Positions 13,973-25,646 of a stretch of 64,000 bases of DNA are shown piece after piece. Under the pieces are notes generated by a model, which worked only from the letters and a program-made list of their open reading frames with translations, had not been told where the DNA came from and searched no databases. Numbering within the stretch: the stretch's first letter is position 1; every line of letters begins with the position of its first letter. The stretch is taken from NCBI GenBank assembly GCA_900239685.1, contig OENT01000328.1, forward strand, positions 62,001 through 126,000. The letters run 5' to 3'. Source of the stretch: Rotaria macrura (taxonomy: Eukaryota; Rotifera; Eurotatoria; Philodinida; Philodinidae). Made by a program: the position numbers and the translations under genes.

Positions 13973-14329
13973 TTGCAGTTATTCAGGCTATATATTTTAA
14001 TCCTTTTCCCCCTCTTGATAGATATTGGTGATAAACTGAAAAATTCAAAGAAGTACAGAGTTAATACATGCATTCCAAAATCCGTATCCGTTCTGCAAAC
14101 GAATCCATCATTACTTAGATGTATATTAGATTTGCTTCTTAAACTTTTCTCATATCGTTATTCCCCATGTTTGTGCAAAGTGGAGCTCATAGACAGAGAG
14201 GGAAAGATAAATAGATTTGTGCTAAATTATAAAGTGTTAAACGCTTGCCTAATACGTAGTGATACACTAATTCAATTCGAAAACGAGTTAGTAAAATACG
14301 GTATGTGCATTATGATGAGCTATGACTAA
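13973..14329 (+). CDS. Unidentified open frame, possible single exon
   Basis: An open frame of about 118 codons is longer than most chance frames in this AT-rich DNA. A part of it (about 13979-14300) is preceded by a TATTGCAG acceptor and followed by GGTATGTG, a plausible donor, so it may be one exon of an unannotated gene. The encoded text is hydrophobic at the N side, then basic, with a segment VELIDREGKINRFVLNYKV. I do not recognise a family and found no matching neighbour exon in a compatible phase. It may equally be chance. Confidence 0.2.
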   Translation: MQLFRLYILILFPLLIDIGDKLKNSKKYRVNTCIPKSVSVLQTNPSLLRCILDLLLKLFSYRYSPCLCKVELIDREGKINRFVLNYKVLNACLIRSDTLIQFENELVKYGMCIMMSYD

Positions 14330-14963
14330 ACCGAATCGTCTGTGGTTAATTATACCCTGTAAAATTATAGTGTTCAACCGCGGAAAAAACGGTTTAACTC
14401 TTAAAAATCCATCATTTATGTCTATTTTTTCAAGAAAAACAACTCAAAATAAAAGGTATTATTACCGCCGAGTAAGAAATTCTCTACCTTAAACGGACCG
14501 GACTTTAACAATTATCCAGTTCTAAACCATTTATAGAATTTCCAAAATCAAACATTTACTCTACTGAGACCTATAATTATTAGAATACCAAAGACAATCA
14601 CATCAAAGACAATTAATAAAAATATGAAAAGCACAATGATTACAGTTGTAGATATTAATTACTATTAGATTAAGTTAAAAACATATATGTAATTGTTAAA
14701 TATGAATGTGTGATTAAATCTTGCTTAAATGAATACATTTTTGTATTACTAACGACCTTAAATTGATCATCATATGTAAAATTTCAATAAGTAAACGATT
14801 TCTGTTCCTATGATTAATTATAATACCATCGTTACAGAAAATAACAACGGTCAACTGTAATCAATCGCGGAACATGAACTATACATATGATACTTAACCG
14901 TTGTCTTCACGAATCCTGTTGGGTATCACCATTTCTCATACTGCATTCCGCGTACTACGTTAA

Positions 14964-15209
14964 CCTCTTGGATACCGCTGTCTTCAGGCTGAAGACAAGA
15001 AGAACGAAAGAATTTTTTTTCGTTCTGTCGTATCGATAAACAGCTGTGAAACGAAATGTTCATCAGTATGACTGTATCGATCCACGATTCATATATGATA
15101 AAATATATATGAATACAGCTGATTCACGATCATAGAATGCATTAGAGAGTGATTTTTCGATTTTTCTATAAGCTCGTAAAGAACGCAAGAATTCTCGGGA
15201 TCCAGGAGG
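14964..15209. mobile_element. piggyBac-type MITE (TTAA-flanked)
   Basis: The element is 246 bp and is bounded on both sides by TTAA (14960-14963 and 15210-15213), the duplicated target of piggyBac transposons. Left terminus CCTCTTGGATACCG, right terminus on the minus strand CCTCCTGGATCCCG, so about 14 bp of inverted repeat with two mismatches. A small inner palindrome, GTCTTCAGGCTGAAGAC, lies just inside the left end. No coding capacity. The assignment rests on TTAA plus TIR. Confidence 0.75.
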
Positions 15210-15974
15210 TTAAGCACATCAGCAGTATTGTTTTGCTCTATTTACTTGCTCATGTTTTCGGTAGATAGTACATCATTGGTTCACAATCAGCAAAAATAAA
15301 ATTGTCTGCTTTTTTAATAGAAAGATATCCAGTTACAACGAAAGAATGTTGATAATAGATAATAATAATAAGATCCCATTGCATTAATCACCAGTCTATG
15401 AATGCTAGAAAATTTACTATAAAATATTCGACCCACCATTGAATTTAAAATCAATCAGAAACCTGTAGATGGCGATGTCGTCTAATAAAGATTTTCCACG
15501 TTACATTACTTTTCTGCTTAAGGAGACATAGATTATGGTAGCTGAATTCATGGTAAAAGTATTTTGTCGTACATAATGCTTTTTTAACAAGATGTTCAAT
15601 TAAAGCGATTAGCAAAATAACTAATCGTTTTTAGGGAGGGTTGCACACAGAATACGATTTGCTACTTATTCCCGATTCTGTCACATTCTTACATGCGTAT
15701 GAATCGATGGATATAAAAAGATTACATTATTGGTTTTGTGTCATATACGCATATGAGTTGCATTTTCAAGGATGCAAACCAACTACGCAAAAAAGAAAAT
15801 GTAATGGTTATATATTCGATAATATATGCATGTATACATGTTTTTACAGGGAATATATTGATTTTTCTTCAGAGAGCTGTTTGATCAAGCGTAAATAATT
15901 AATCTTTTTCTCCTCCTCAAATACATTGACACATACTTGTATTTCGTCACAAGTCAATAGCTTAGTAGACACAC

Positions 15975-18900
15975 ATGGCTAGCGATCAAACAACAATCCA
16001 CAAAAGACGAGAAATGTCTACTAACAATGATACAAATAGTGTTCAGTAAATATTTTATTGTAATTTAAAATTTTTCTTTGATTTCTTTATGCTCAGGAAT
16101 CAGGAGAAAGCGAAGAGTACAAAACCTTCTGGTGGCATTAATATTCCAATTCAGATAGCTTCATCTATTACATTAGGAATTGCATTTGGTTTTCTAATGA
16201 ACAGATCTAATGTATATCTGGCTCCAATGATTCGGGAACAAATGTTATTTAAACGCTTGACTATGATTAAAATGTTTCTTGCCGCCGTTGGCATGTCCAT
16301 GTTAAGTGTATTTGTTCTTCTCATTATTAACGAATCAATGTATCGAAATGTTTGCAACGGATTCATTGCACGCAACAATTGCATAAATGGTAAATCATTT
16401 TAAATATGCAACGGCTTTGGAAAATTTCTTTCCGAAATTTAGAAAAAAAGTTGATCAAGATATTCCAATTAGTAAAAATCATTATATTTCGACATGAAGT
16501 GAAATTCAACTGAGAAAATAGTTCATTATTGAAAAGTATTCGAATCAGCGGTTTAAACTATGAATCATAATTATCATGGATTTTCTGTTTCTAAAGTAGT
16601 CTCATTGTCAGAAGAAAAAAGGGATTTCTTAGGTTCTGAGTTCATTTTATAAAAAGCTGTATAAACATGCTTTGTCTATCAACCCTGATCGAGATCGACC
16701 CCATTCATTTCGATGTTTTCCCCGTGAAAAATAAAAAGACCTACATTGTAACGAAAAATGAGAGATAGACTCTTTTGTTAGTACTGCAGTATTTATTTTG
16801 TTATAGGATCGTTTGAGAAACTGAAGAAGTAGCTTTACCACTATCTCTCGGTGTACAATGTTCATATAGTATTCCATCATTTCACTCCTGTCTCTATTTA
16901 ATACAGAACAAACTTTTAATTTTGCGAGAGAACATTTGAAAAAAGAGAAAAGTGAGATGAGAGAGAGAGAAATGAGTAAGTGTTAACCCTTTCCGGCCGG
17001 CTATCAGAAGAACGAGTGCAAAGAAATCTTCTCCATTGTATGTAGACTTGAGTCACTGCGTAGTTATCGAAAATCTAGTATTCGATTCCGGGAAGATGGA
17101 GCGTCACAAAGCCACTTGATGTTACCTTTTGGTCACATCCGGCGGTAACGGTACAAACATGTCAAAAAATTGATATTTTTTCTATTTAAAGGAGTTTGAT
17201 GGTTTATACTGTTTCTTAACTCATACCTTGAAACTAGAACAAAGATTTTGTTTCTACCTCTTCTTTCAATTCCTCAACTCAGTTATCGCAAAAATATCGT
17301 GAAAAATCAAGGAGTTATACAAAATTTGCATGTTTTCTTGAAATAAGACTCAGAATTTAGCGAAGTTCTGGAAGTTTTCGAACTAGATTGTATCATAACA
17401 TTGAGAATCACTGCTAGATGCTTCAAAAACTCCCAAAGATTCTCTAAATTTTAAGTCCTATCTCACGAAAGCAGGGAAATTTTGTATACTTCCAATGTCT
17501 TTTACAATATTCTTAGAATACTTAAGTTGAGGCATCGACAGAAAAGGTAGAAACATAATCTTTCTTCTAATTTCAAGGAATTGATTAAGAAAAAGTATAA
17601 ACCGTCAAACCCCTCTAGGTAGAAAAAAGATCAACTGTTTTATATGTTTGTACCGTTACGACCGTATGCGAACAAAAGGTAGCATTTTTGGTTTTTACTG
17701 TATGATTCACTACTGAAACACTGCCATTAGTAGCGACAAAAACCGGCAATCTATCAACAAAAGTTTTGCAATTAGTGCTTCGAATATCGACTTTAATTAG
17801 ATGTTCGAAACAGAGATAGATTAGACTGTGTGGATTCCTCATGGTTCTCCATTCTCATGATGCTGATTTGAGGAAGCAGAGTAGATTTATTTGCAATGAA
17901 AGGTGAACAAATTGTAGCATTGTTACCCTTAATTATCATGCTATCAGAACGATATTCAACACAGGTTTGTAACAGTTTTTGATAAAAGAGTTTCAAAATG
18001 TGCCTATTTGGTACCATCCGGTCGGAAAGGGTTAAGATGAGCATGCGACTATTATTAGCCATGAATAAATAGCGTCTGATCTGATAATGATCGATTGCTG
18101 TAGTGCTGTTAGTCCATAAAAAGATAAAGAAAGGTTGCGCCCTACCCTACTACCAGCACATCAATTTTAACCATATGAGCATCTTTCGAAAACTCGTCTC
18201 TAGACTCTGTTGAACCTTTTTCGTGTTCTGCACTATTGCTTAAGTGACATATTCCAAAAGAAATTTAATGTTTCTAGTGAATGAGACAGCACCATACTCA
18301 ACCATAAGGATATCATCATCATTTAGAAAAATATAAACATTTGTTGATTACCGATAGTGATCAATCACTAGTGAGTGGCGTATACTAGAATTGATGGAAT
18401 CAACCGATCATTTAGATAACATTTCTCTCCATTAACTAGACTGAAAAGGAAACAAGAATATTTCATAAAAATTCTTTTTAAACTTCGTCCGCTGTCAACG
18501 ATTTTAGTGGATATGAGACTTAAAGAAATACGATGGTTATTTAACGCATGGGCACAATGATGATGGTTAGATGAAGCAGAAGATTTTTCTTTTTCAAGAA
18601 ATATTTAAATCTACATACGGCAATTCAATGATTAATAGAACATGATTTCTGCTTGATTAATCCGAATACTTAATGAAAAGTTATATTCAATAGGATTCTC
18701 GAAATAAACTAGCCATAGCTATTCGATTTATTTTGTACCAAGAAAAAGGGTCTACCTATTATCATACTAAATCAGAGAATTCAGCAATAGATCTGAATAG
18801 TTTTCTTAAGAATTTTTCATTGAGCAAATATTTAATATCAATATCAATCATCTACTTTAGCTATTGGCCTCATGGTGGGTGGCATTCTTATTGGAGTTGG

Positions 18901-19811
18901 TATGGTTCTTGCCGGTAGTTGTCCTGGAACAGTATTTGTTCAAATGTAGGCGATTATTTTCATTTTTTTTATAGCCGAAAGTCTGTTTTTTTTCATTAGG
19001 GGCTCAGGTTTACGAAATTCTTTCATAACAGGTCTTGGTGCTATCTGTGGAGTTATATTTTACTATATATTTCTTCACAAAATTTTGACAAAACATGAAG
19101 TGCCAAAATCATCGATAGTGTTACAGCAACTTCACGATTTAATTGGTTTGAAACGTATTTATGTGACTTTGATATTCGGTCTAATATGCCTTAGTATTGC
19201 ATTTATCCTTGAATACTTTCTTCCCTACAAAAATGATCTTGTTGACTCAAATGAATTTTCTATTCTATACGGTTGGTCTCCAGCTAAATGCGGTGTTGGC
19301 ATCGGTCTTTTGCAATTATTTTTTATGATTTTATTTCAAAAGTCATTGGGTATCTCAACTGGATTCAGTGTAATAGTGGCACAGTTATGCCGTGTACCAA
19401 CTTTTAAAAAAATAGTACCATCATTAGAATCTTTCACGTACGGGATACCAAATATCTTAACATTACTATTCGCCGTCGGGGCTATTGTGGGAAGCTTTTT
19501 TGCCACAGTTTCAGCAAGTCAATTTCCTTTGAATGAAAAATATGGTGCTAATGTATGGAATAGTTTCTTGGGAGGATTTTTACTATTAGTAGGTGCACGC
19601 TGTGCTGGTGGTTGCACTAGTGGACAAGGGATTTCTGGTAAAATATCTTTTATTAGTTTTCGAATTGCTTTAACTTTATGTTATATTTGAAGGTGTTACT
19701 CATCTATTGATCGGCTCGCTCATTGCAACGGCAGGAATGTTTGGGGGTGGGATGCTTTTTGCTATCAGTTATGGACTGATAACCAAAGACTGGCAGTTTC
19801 ATGCGTTGTAA
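15975..19811 (+). CDS. YeeE/YedE-family sulfur (thiosulfate-type) transporter
   Basis: Five exons (15975-16045, 16097-16389, 18861-18945, 19000-19637, 19693-19811) join in phase to 401 residues. The protein is a polytopic membrane protein of the YeeE/YedE (Sulf_transp) family, whose bacterial members pass thiosulfate through a channel lined by conserved cysteines. Two family signatures are visible: GMVLAGSCPGTVFVQMGSG (about residues 139-157) and GARCAGGCTSGQGISG (about residues 347-362), each at the end of a half of the internally repeated fold. The N-terminal part GIAFGFLMNRSN matches the family's first helix. The start ATG at 15975 gives a short polar tail. Three introns are 51-55 bp, but intron 2 is 2,471 bp and holds a piggyBac-type element. 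AATAAA follows at 19862. The family is mainly bacterial and fungal, so acquisition by an ancestor followed by intron gain is a reasonable inference. The transported species is not proven. Confidence 0.88.
16987..18031. mobile_element. piggyBac-type non-autonomous element inside intron 2 of the sulfur transporter gene
   Basis: The element is 1,045 bp, flanked by TTAA at 16983-16986 and 18032-18035. Terminal repeats are CCCTTTCCGGCCGG on the left and CCCTTTCCGACCGG on the right read in reverse; TTAACCCTTT is a common start of piggyBac families. The inner part is a large imperfect hairpin with arms at about 17100-17385 and 17425-17690 (for example GGTTTATACTGTTTCTTA faces GGTTTATACTTTTTCTTA). 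Two minus-strand open frames (17615-17842, 17793-18062) overlap the right part but show no transposase motif. It does not disturb the host gene's splice sites. Confidence 0.8.
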
Positions 19812-20632
19812 CAGACTGTTTGATAGAAAAGATATACTTCTATACTTCATTTATTTATGAAAATAAATATATCTAGAAACATACCTGAAAGAATCTTCAT
19901 GGATTTGAATAAATGTCAACTTCTCTGTAATTGCTATTCAACCATCTTCACTCAAACCTATTCCATAAAATTTTCAGAAGAGCTTAAGGATACTATCTAG
20001 TCATTTTGTGGGCGTAAGGTCTCGAGATACAAATTATCAAATAAAGAAAAACATGCTTCTCATCGCTCCAATAATATCCAAGCTTCTAAAGCTATTTAAC
20101 GATGCAAGGGTACTTACCGGCTTCCATCCCATTAAAATTGTGTCAATGTTATAAATATTATAGACGTATTTTTCCATCACATGGACACGAAGGAAAGAAG
20201 AAAAAATAGGCAAAAATAAAAATCGAAAGTCCTCTCGCTTTCTCTTAAGCAAATCATCGATTACATTTACTTGCAAAGGACGTATACTACGATTGTTTTC
20301 ATTTTTCTTTGTATTTCGAGATAATGAGAATGGTGTGATTTTTTATTGATAACGATTTATTTTGAAAATTAAGACTTGAGTGCAAATAAAATAGTGAATT
20401 TTCGAATCATTCTACGACGCACAAATAGTGCATAATATATGCAAGAGATGAAACTCATGTCAGAAGTTGACTAGAGAGCTGGGCCCCCCCCCCTCCATAT
20501 TTTTTATCATAACTGTGGTTATAGATTGTTTTCAATAGTCGCCATGATAGTTGATTTAAATCAGAAGAACCCTCACACATATAACCATAGATTATCTTTT
20601 GTCTTTTGGAATAGTGCAGCGCAAACAAATTC
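19812..20632. other. Intergenic spacer between transporter and oxidoreductase genes
   Basis: About 0.8 kb carrying the 3' end of the transporter gene (AATAAA at 19862) and presumably the promoter of the next gene. A run of nine C follows GGG near 20482. No other feature is seen. Confidence 0.5.
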
Positions 20633-22318
20633 ATGTCAAATTTTCATCGAATTCGTCTAACATGGCGTCGATCGTTAGGTTATTTAGGCCTGTTGGGTGT
20701 CACGACCGTGGCCATCGTCAATTTTAAATTACGATACAGCGATAAAATTCAAGTCCACGATGCATTTTCGAACCATACAAGTCAACAACAGAAAAAACAC
20801 ATACTATCTGGCATGCATGATCCATTTATTACTGACGATTTATATGAGATTGAATTATTTCAAAAGCATTTCGGACAATTCTCCTANTATATATTTCATT
20901 CGAATCGTGATATTCTGAAACAGAAACATGCTCTAAAGACTCCTGTTAAAATTCGATCTCTTGCAGAATGTCCTGTACGAATTCAATCACCCGTGACCAA
21001 TGGAACTACCTTGATTGTTGGTGGTCCTCCAGCATTGATAACCGGTGTTTCTATGGTGAAAATGAACCATGATTTAACTTACATTAATGATCAACGACGA
21101 ATACCGATTGCTCATGGTTCTGCATGGCATCTGGAGCAAGATGCAGAAACAGAGGCACCGACTACCTATCAACCTACTAAATTCTTGATCGAACAACTGG
21201 TTCGTGCTACATTTAGATATGCGAGTTACGAATCAATTCAACAAAGTGGCTTCTTTCCATGGAGAACAATAGATTGGATTGGTTGGCTACGACATCCTGA
21301 CCATTGGATTGCTGGATTGAAAATTTCATTAGCCTTTCAATGGATGACCATAGTTGAAGATCGACCAACTACAATAAAAAACGTTGCCGCTCAATGTGTT
21401 GCCAATGAAAGTTTCTTCCAACGACTAGATCAAGACCTAAACGGTGGAATTCTATTGTCAGAAAAGGGTTCAATCATTGTCGCTCGAAACAAAGAGGAAG
21501 TTTCACAACTCCAGACACTGAAAGCAGCTTTGGTAAATGAAGGAAGAACTCTGAGAATTTTATCGAAAGAAGAAATGCTTCAAAAATATGGCTTTCTTCC
21601 TAATGGTATCATGTATGGAGAAAAACAACATGACAGGGTCTTAGTCGCGAATTTCATGAAAGTTCTCCGTGGTTCAATTGAAAATCAAGGTGGCACTGTT
21701 ATTGATGGGACTCTTAATACTATTTACATTAATGATGAGCAGCCAGGAGGGATCGCTGAATATAGCACACCTGGTGGCCGAACTCATCATCTTCCTTTTT
21801 CCCAATTGATTCTATCACTAGGTAACCAACCAATTTTAAACAAGAATAACAAGCCTTTATTCGATATCATTGCCGCTCGCGGAGTATCAGTGCTAGCACA
21901 TATCTATGTGCCTTCAGAATATCGACTGCCACCGGTTTTGGTTTGTGGTGGAACGAATCACGCAACGAAATTAATTGAAAATCCTGTACAAGTGAAAGAT
22001 TCTCATGGAAAACCATACGATTTATATTTGATGCGATTCACCGCAGGTGCCTGCATTACTCCAAATGTTTCTGATGAGAATGCTGCCAACTATGATGGAT
22101 CGATTGCAACAGGTCTAGTCGCTGCAGTAAGAAATACATTGGGTGAAACGTGTCGCATTGAACCACTTCTTGTTCATGGTTGCAATCGACAGGTTAGTCG
22201 TTATGGACAGATCTCATGGATCGAACCGTATCCTGGAATGCATGTGCAGTTTGGAGCTGCTGGAGGTGGTCTGACAAGAGCTCCGGATTTTGTAGCACGA
22301 CCACTTTCGCCTAGTTAG
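20633..22318 (+). CDS. Intronless FAD-dependent oxidoreductase-like protein (DAO-type fold)
   Basis: A single open frame of 561 codons, including one ambiguous base at 20886 that does not shift the frame. Residues about 15-30 form a likely membrane anchor after a basic start, so the enzyme domain would be tethered. A beta-alpha nucleotide-binding start is seen near residues 126-141 (TLIVGGPPALITGVSM), followed by the acidic and glycine-rich pattern of the D-amino-acid-oxidase-like fold. The C-terminal HVQFGAAGGGLTRAPDF (about 537-553) resembles the glycine-rich FAD loop of that superfamily. The usual GxGxxG is altered to GGPPALITG, so FAD binding may be changed or lost. It has no introns while its neighbours have many, which fits acquisition from a non-metazoan or retroposition. 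A polyadenylation signal AATAAA lies at 22414. The substrate cannot be told, and no close family member is recognised by name. Confidence 0.6.
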   Translation: MSNFHRIRLTWRRSLGYLGLLGVTTVAIVNFKLRYSDKIQVHDAFSNHTSQQQKKHILSGMHDPFITDDLYEIELFQKHFGQFSXYIFHSNRDILKQKHALKTPVKIRSLAECPVRIQSPVTNGTTLIVGGPPALITGVSMVKMNHDLTYINDQRRIPIAHGSAWHLEQDAETEAPTTYQPTKFLIEQLVRATFRYASYESIQQSGFFPWRTIDWIGWLRHPDHWIAGLKISLAFQWMTIVEDRPTTIKNVAAQCVANESFFQRLDQDLNGGILLSEKGSIIVARNKEEVSQLQTLKAALVNEGRTLRILSKEEMLQKYGFLPNGIMYGEKQHDRVLVANFMKVLRGSIENQGGTVIDGTLNTIYINDEQPGGIAEYSTPGGRTHHLPFSQLILSLGNQPILNKNNKPLFDIIAARGVSVLAHIYVPSEYRLPPVLVCGGTNHATKLIENPVQVKDSHGKPYDLYLMRFTAGACITPNVSDENAANYDGSIATGLVAAVRNTLGETCRIEPLLVHGCNRQVSRYGQISWIEPYPGMHVQFGAAGGGLTRAPDFVARPLSPS

Positions 22319-23536
22319 TTTCTTTAGGTCTACAGAACCCTTACAATATTTTTATCATCATTAATGTGGACATATAGATCGTACTGGAAAAGCGTGCAAA
22401 AATATTGCTTTCCAATAAATAACAGAGCATGAAGTTTCTTTTTGGATGCCATGAACAGGGTTTAATTGCATGATGATTCCAACGAATAGCATTCAATTTG
22501 TATTTTGCTTATCATGAATGACTATCCAAGGTACTCAATGTTTAAATATGCTTGAGGAAAGAGAAATACTGAATGAAGTTCAAGATGTATTACAATCGTT
22601 ACCTATGATTCCACTGCATATGAAAAGTTTCAATATTTCTATGGTCTAGTTAAGTACTAGACAGATACTAGAAGTCTCACACAAAAAAATACGAAGTCAT
22701 GACAATTAAATCGGACTCGCGTACAATTTTATCAACTCTATTCTACAGAAGATAGGTCTCATGATTAAAATAACTGATAAATATGAAAATAACGACCATA
22801 AAAATGATATGAATGTCAAAATATGTATGAGAATAGGTTTCGGGGTGTGTTACAATTAGTCAGATCTGGATAGTATTTTCTGTGGCCCAGATAAAACTTA
22901 TAGAAGGTCTTCAAAAATTTATCAGAAATAGAATGCGTCTGCATATATTTGTTAGAGTTGAGATCGTGGTCGAAAAAAATTAACCAAAGTCAGATGAATC
23001 TAATTCAAAGCCTATCGATGCTTCTGATATCCTGAATATAACTTATGTCACAGGTCTATTCAGCTGTTATTAAGAGTTATGCTACTTATTCGTTTGCAAA
23101 GATTGAGTGAGTCAAACTTCCTGAGCATTTCTGAAGCCAAAGTGGTAAATTTCCTACATGAAAATGGAGATCATAGTTTTAACTTGTTTACTTGTAATCC
23201 TAATGACAGAACGCAAAACGCATATCACATGAATCCTATTTAGACACAAGCGGATCTGCATCGATGTGTAATCTTCATTTTGTTCAATGAGGAACATTGA
23301 TATTCAGATTCTTTACTCACTCTCGTATCCAGAGGAAATATCAGTCAGCAATAAATATTCAGAAAGATTAACTCAACCATGCATCAAGAGTTCGTAAAAA
23401 TATCGATTATGTTCAGCTTCGTTCTTTTACTTTGAATAAATATGGAGATTTATTGAAAAATATTTGGCATGAAAGCATTGCTCTATTTTGAATACTCGTG
23501 TACCTAAACGGCTGTTAATTTCAAAAAACTAACATG
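22319..23536. other. Intergenic DNA, nothing recognised
   Basis: AT-rich, short frames only, no inverted-repeat ends noticed. The first 100 bases hold the 3' end of the oxidoreductase gene. Confidence 0.5.
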
Positions 23537-23837
23537 CCCAGGGCAAACAACCAGATGTTAAGATCTGATAAGATTCTGCATCTGATCTTGTATGATCTTG
23601 TAAGATCAGACGAAAAATCGTATGAAAATCGTAGTCTCGGAGATCTTGCATCAGATCAGACATTTAGATTCTTGAAAGATCATTCACATTTATAAGATCT
23701 TTCCAGAATCTGACTGTGAGATCTGATGCAAGATCTCAGAGACGACGATTTTTTGTCAGATTCTTGTCAGATTTCACCCATATTCCAAGATCTTGTATGT
23801 TGTTCATAAGATCTTGTGCCAGAGTTTTCGACCTGGG
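23537..23837. mobile_element. Short foldback element rich in AGATCTTG/AGATCTGA
   Basis: Ends CCCAGGGCAAAC (left) and CCCAGGTCGAAA (right, minus strand) form a short inverted repeat. Inside, the arms contain repeated AGATCT words and a longer inner inverted pair, GTCTCGGAGATCTTGCATCA near 23634-23653 against TGATGCAAGATCTCAGAGAC near 23724-23743. Composition and end sequence link it to the element at 4908-5720. No coding capacity and no clear target duplication. Confidence 0.55.
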
Positions 23838-25644
23838 TGTGTGTCATAGAAATAGAAGTATCTTATATGAAAGAGTACACAAGTAATCAAATAAGATAGG
23901 AGTTTATGAGTATTTAGTGAGCATGAGCAGTAAGTGAAACCATTACAACTATATTTACATTGACATTTGAACATATTATCTGAATCGAAATATCGAACAG
24001 CAACTGAGCCAGCTGATAGACCACCAAGTGAAGAATATGTCATATTATGCCTGACGCTGTCTAACTATCATCAAGACGCAATAACATGAATACTTCCAAC
24101 TGAGTTGAACTGTGAATGAGAATACTGATAGACAAAATTCTTAGTCGCAATACTAAAATTTTGTCCCAATTATAATTTACGAAGGATTTGTAGTGAACCA
24201 TTTTAAGAGTTCGACATTCTTCATGAATCTTCATATAATCAATCATTCTCATTAATTTAGTATAATCAGTTTAATTTCAGATGTAACTAGAGATTTTTCC
24301 ATCGAACTTTCCCTTCGCTTTAGACGGCTAAAATATGTTGTCTAATTAGATTTATCACTTCTGAGCAGTCTTGTGATTCTGCTCTTTAATTTATATGCTA
24401 CTCTCGGTAAACATAATCTTTCTAGTCTGGCGTTGCCAATGAATATCATTCGAAAGTGGACGCTAGCAGCTTTCCAAAAGGCTGCTACCCAGGAGGATCA
24501 TTCCAACAATTGGATCCGATCATGTTTCTATCGGAGTTTCTCTAATCTGACGAAATCCCTTCCGATTCCTGGTTGCGATTCAACATTAGAACCCGTATAG
24601 TGTTAGATTTTATCGAATCCTACTATCGGGATCCGATTGGATTTCATCATATGATCAAACAGGGTTCTAATATTGGGATTAAATGCTAATTCGTACACAA
24701 GTAAGAAAATAAGTTTCTCCCGTCGGATCCGCTACTGTTTCCACAACCCCCATTCCCGTAGGATTTGATCAGATTCGGTACCGGATTCATTCATCTGGGT
24801 TTTCATATCAATATGTCCATCGCACTTGTTTCCAAATCCATTCAGATGCAACTTCTAGTTTTTATCTGTGTATTTCAAATATTCGACGAATATGATAGAA
24901 AATTGATGGAACTTTCATTCAAAATGCTGCAGATTGGATAGCTTTCAAGTGCTTTGGAATAAATATTAATCAAACAGAAACAGGCAATGCTAGTCCTTGT
25001 TTGTAATTGAAGAGCAGGATCAGTACAGTGCTTGATGGGAAACCGCTTGAAATAATTCTTGTATTTATTCGTTTTGAATAGATTTGTCATTACATTTAAA
25101 TTTGGACGTAGAAAATAACAATGACTTTTTTCTCTATGATACATGGTATAAACGTACGACGACAAAATGTACAGAAAGCACAAACAGGAGTCATGCACTC
25201 AACAACATGAATCCATGTAGGATTGCTAGCAGTGAGCAATGAATGGAAACAACTACAATAGATTTTTCCGTATTTAAAATAAGATAAACATCGCACGAGG
25301 ACCATACCGATCGCCTGCAAGGCCATCGAAAACGGCCGGTAACGCCTATAAAACGACATCAAATGGCATTTATTCTCATCCTATTTCGCCGTAATCCGTC
25401 AGGTCGTTTTACAGGTCGTTTTTGGCTAGAAAACGGCAATCGCTTTAAATATTAATCTCTTCTCTTTCCGTGCTGACGGCAAAGGATGCCGTTTCAGGCC
25501 ATTTATAGATAGCTTTCTTCCATACGGGATCGTTTCGAAACGCATGTGGTTGTTGTTGTCTTCGTTGACATTAAACCTCTATCAGAATCGAACGATAACA
25601 CTCATGGGGTCAGATTCGAAGTTTTACAACTGACGATACTGTTG
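23838..25644. other. Intergenic DNA with weak repeat-like patches
   Basis: Two patches differ in composition from the surrounding DNA: 24470-24790, with repeated (C/G)GGATCCGA words, and 25300-25520, with repeated AAAACG/CGGCC words and loosely inverted ends. Both look like worn inverted-repeat elements, but I cannot define their limits. No gene is supported. Confidence 0.35.
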
Positions 25645-25646
25645 TA

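Noticed and set aside
17615-18062. Two minus-strand frames of 75 and 89 codons inside the piggyBac-type element
   Set aside because: No DDD-type transposase motif or other family signal; probably chance in the hairpin DNA.
20482-20493. GGG followed by a run of nine C
   Set aside because: A simple homopolymer; could be a sequencing artefact and does not mark a boundary I can define.
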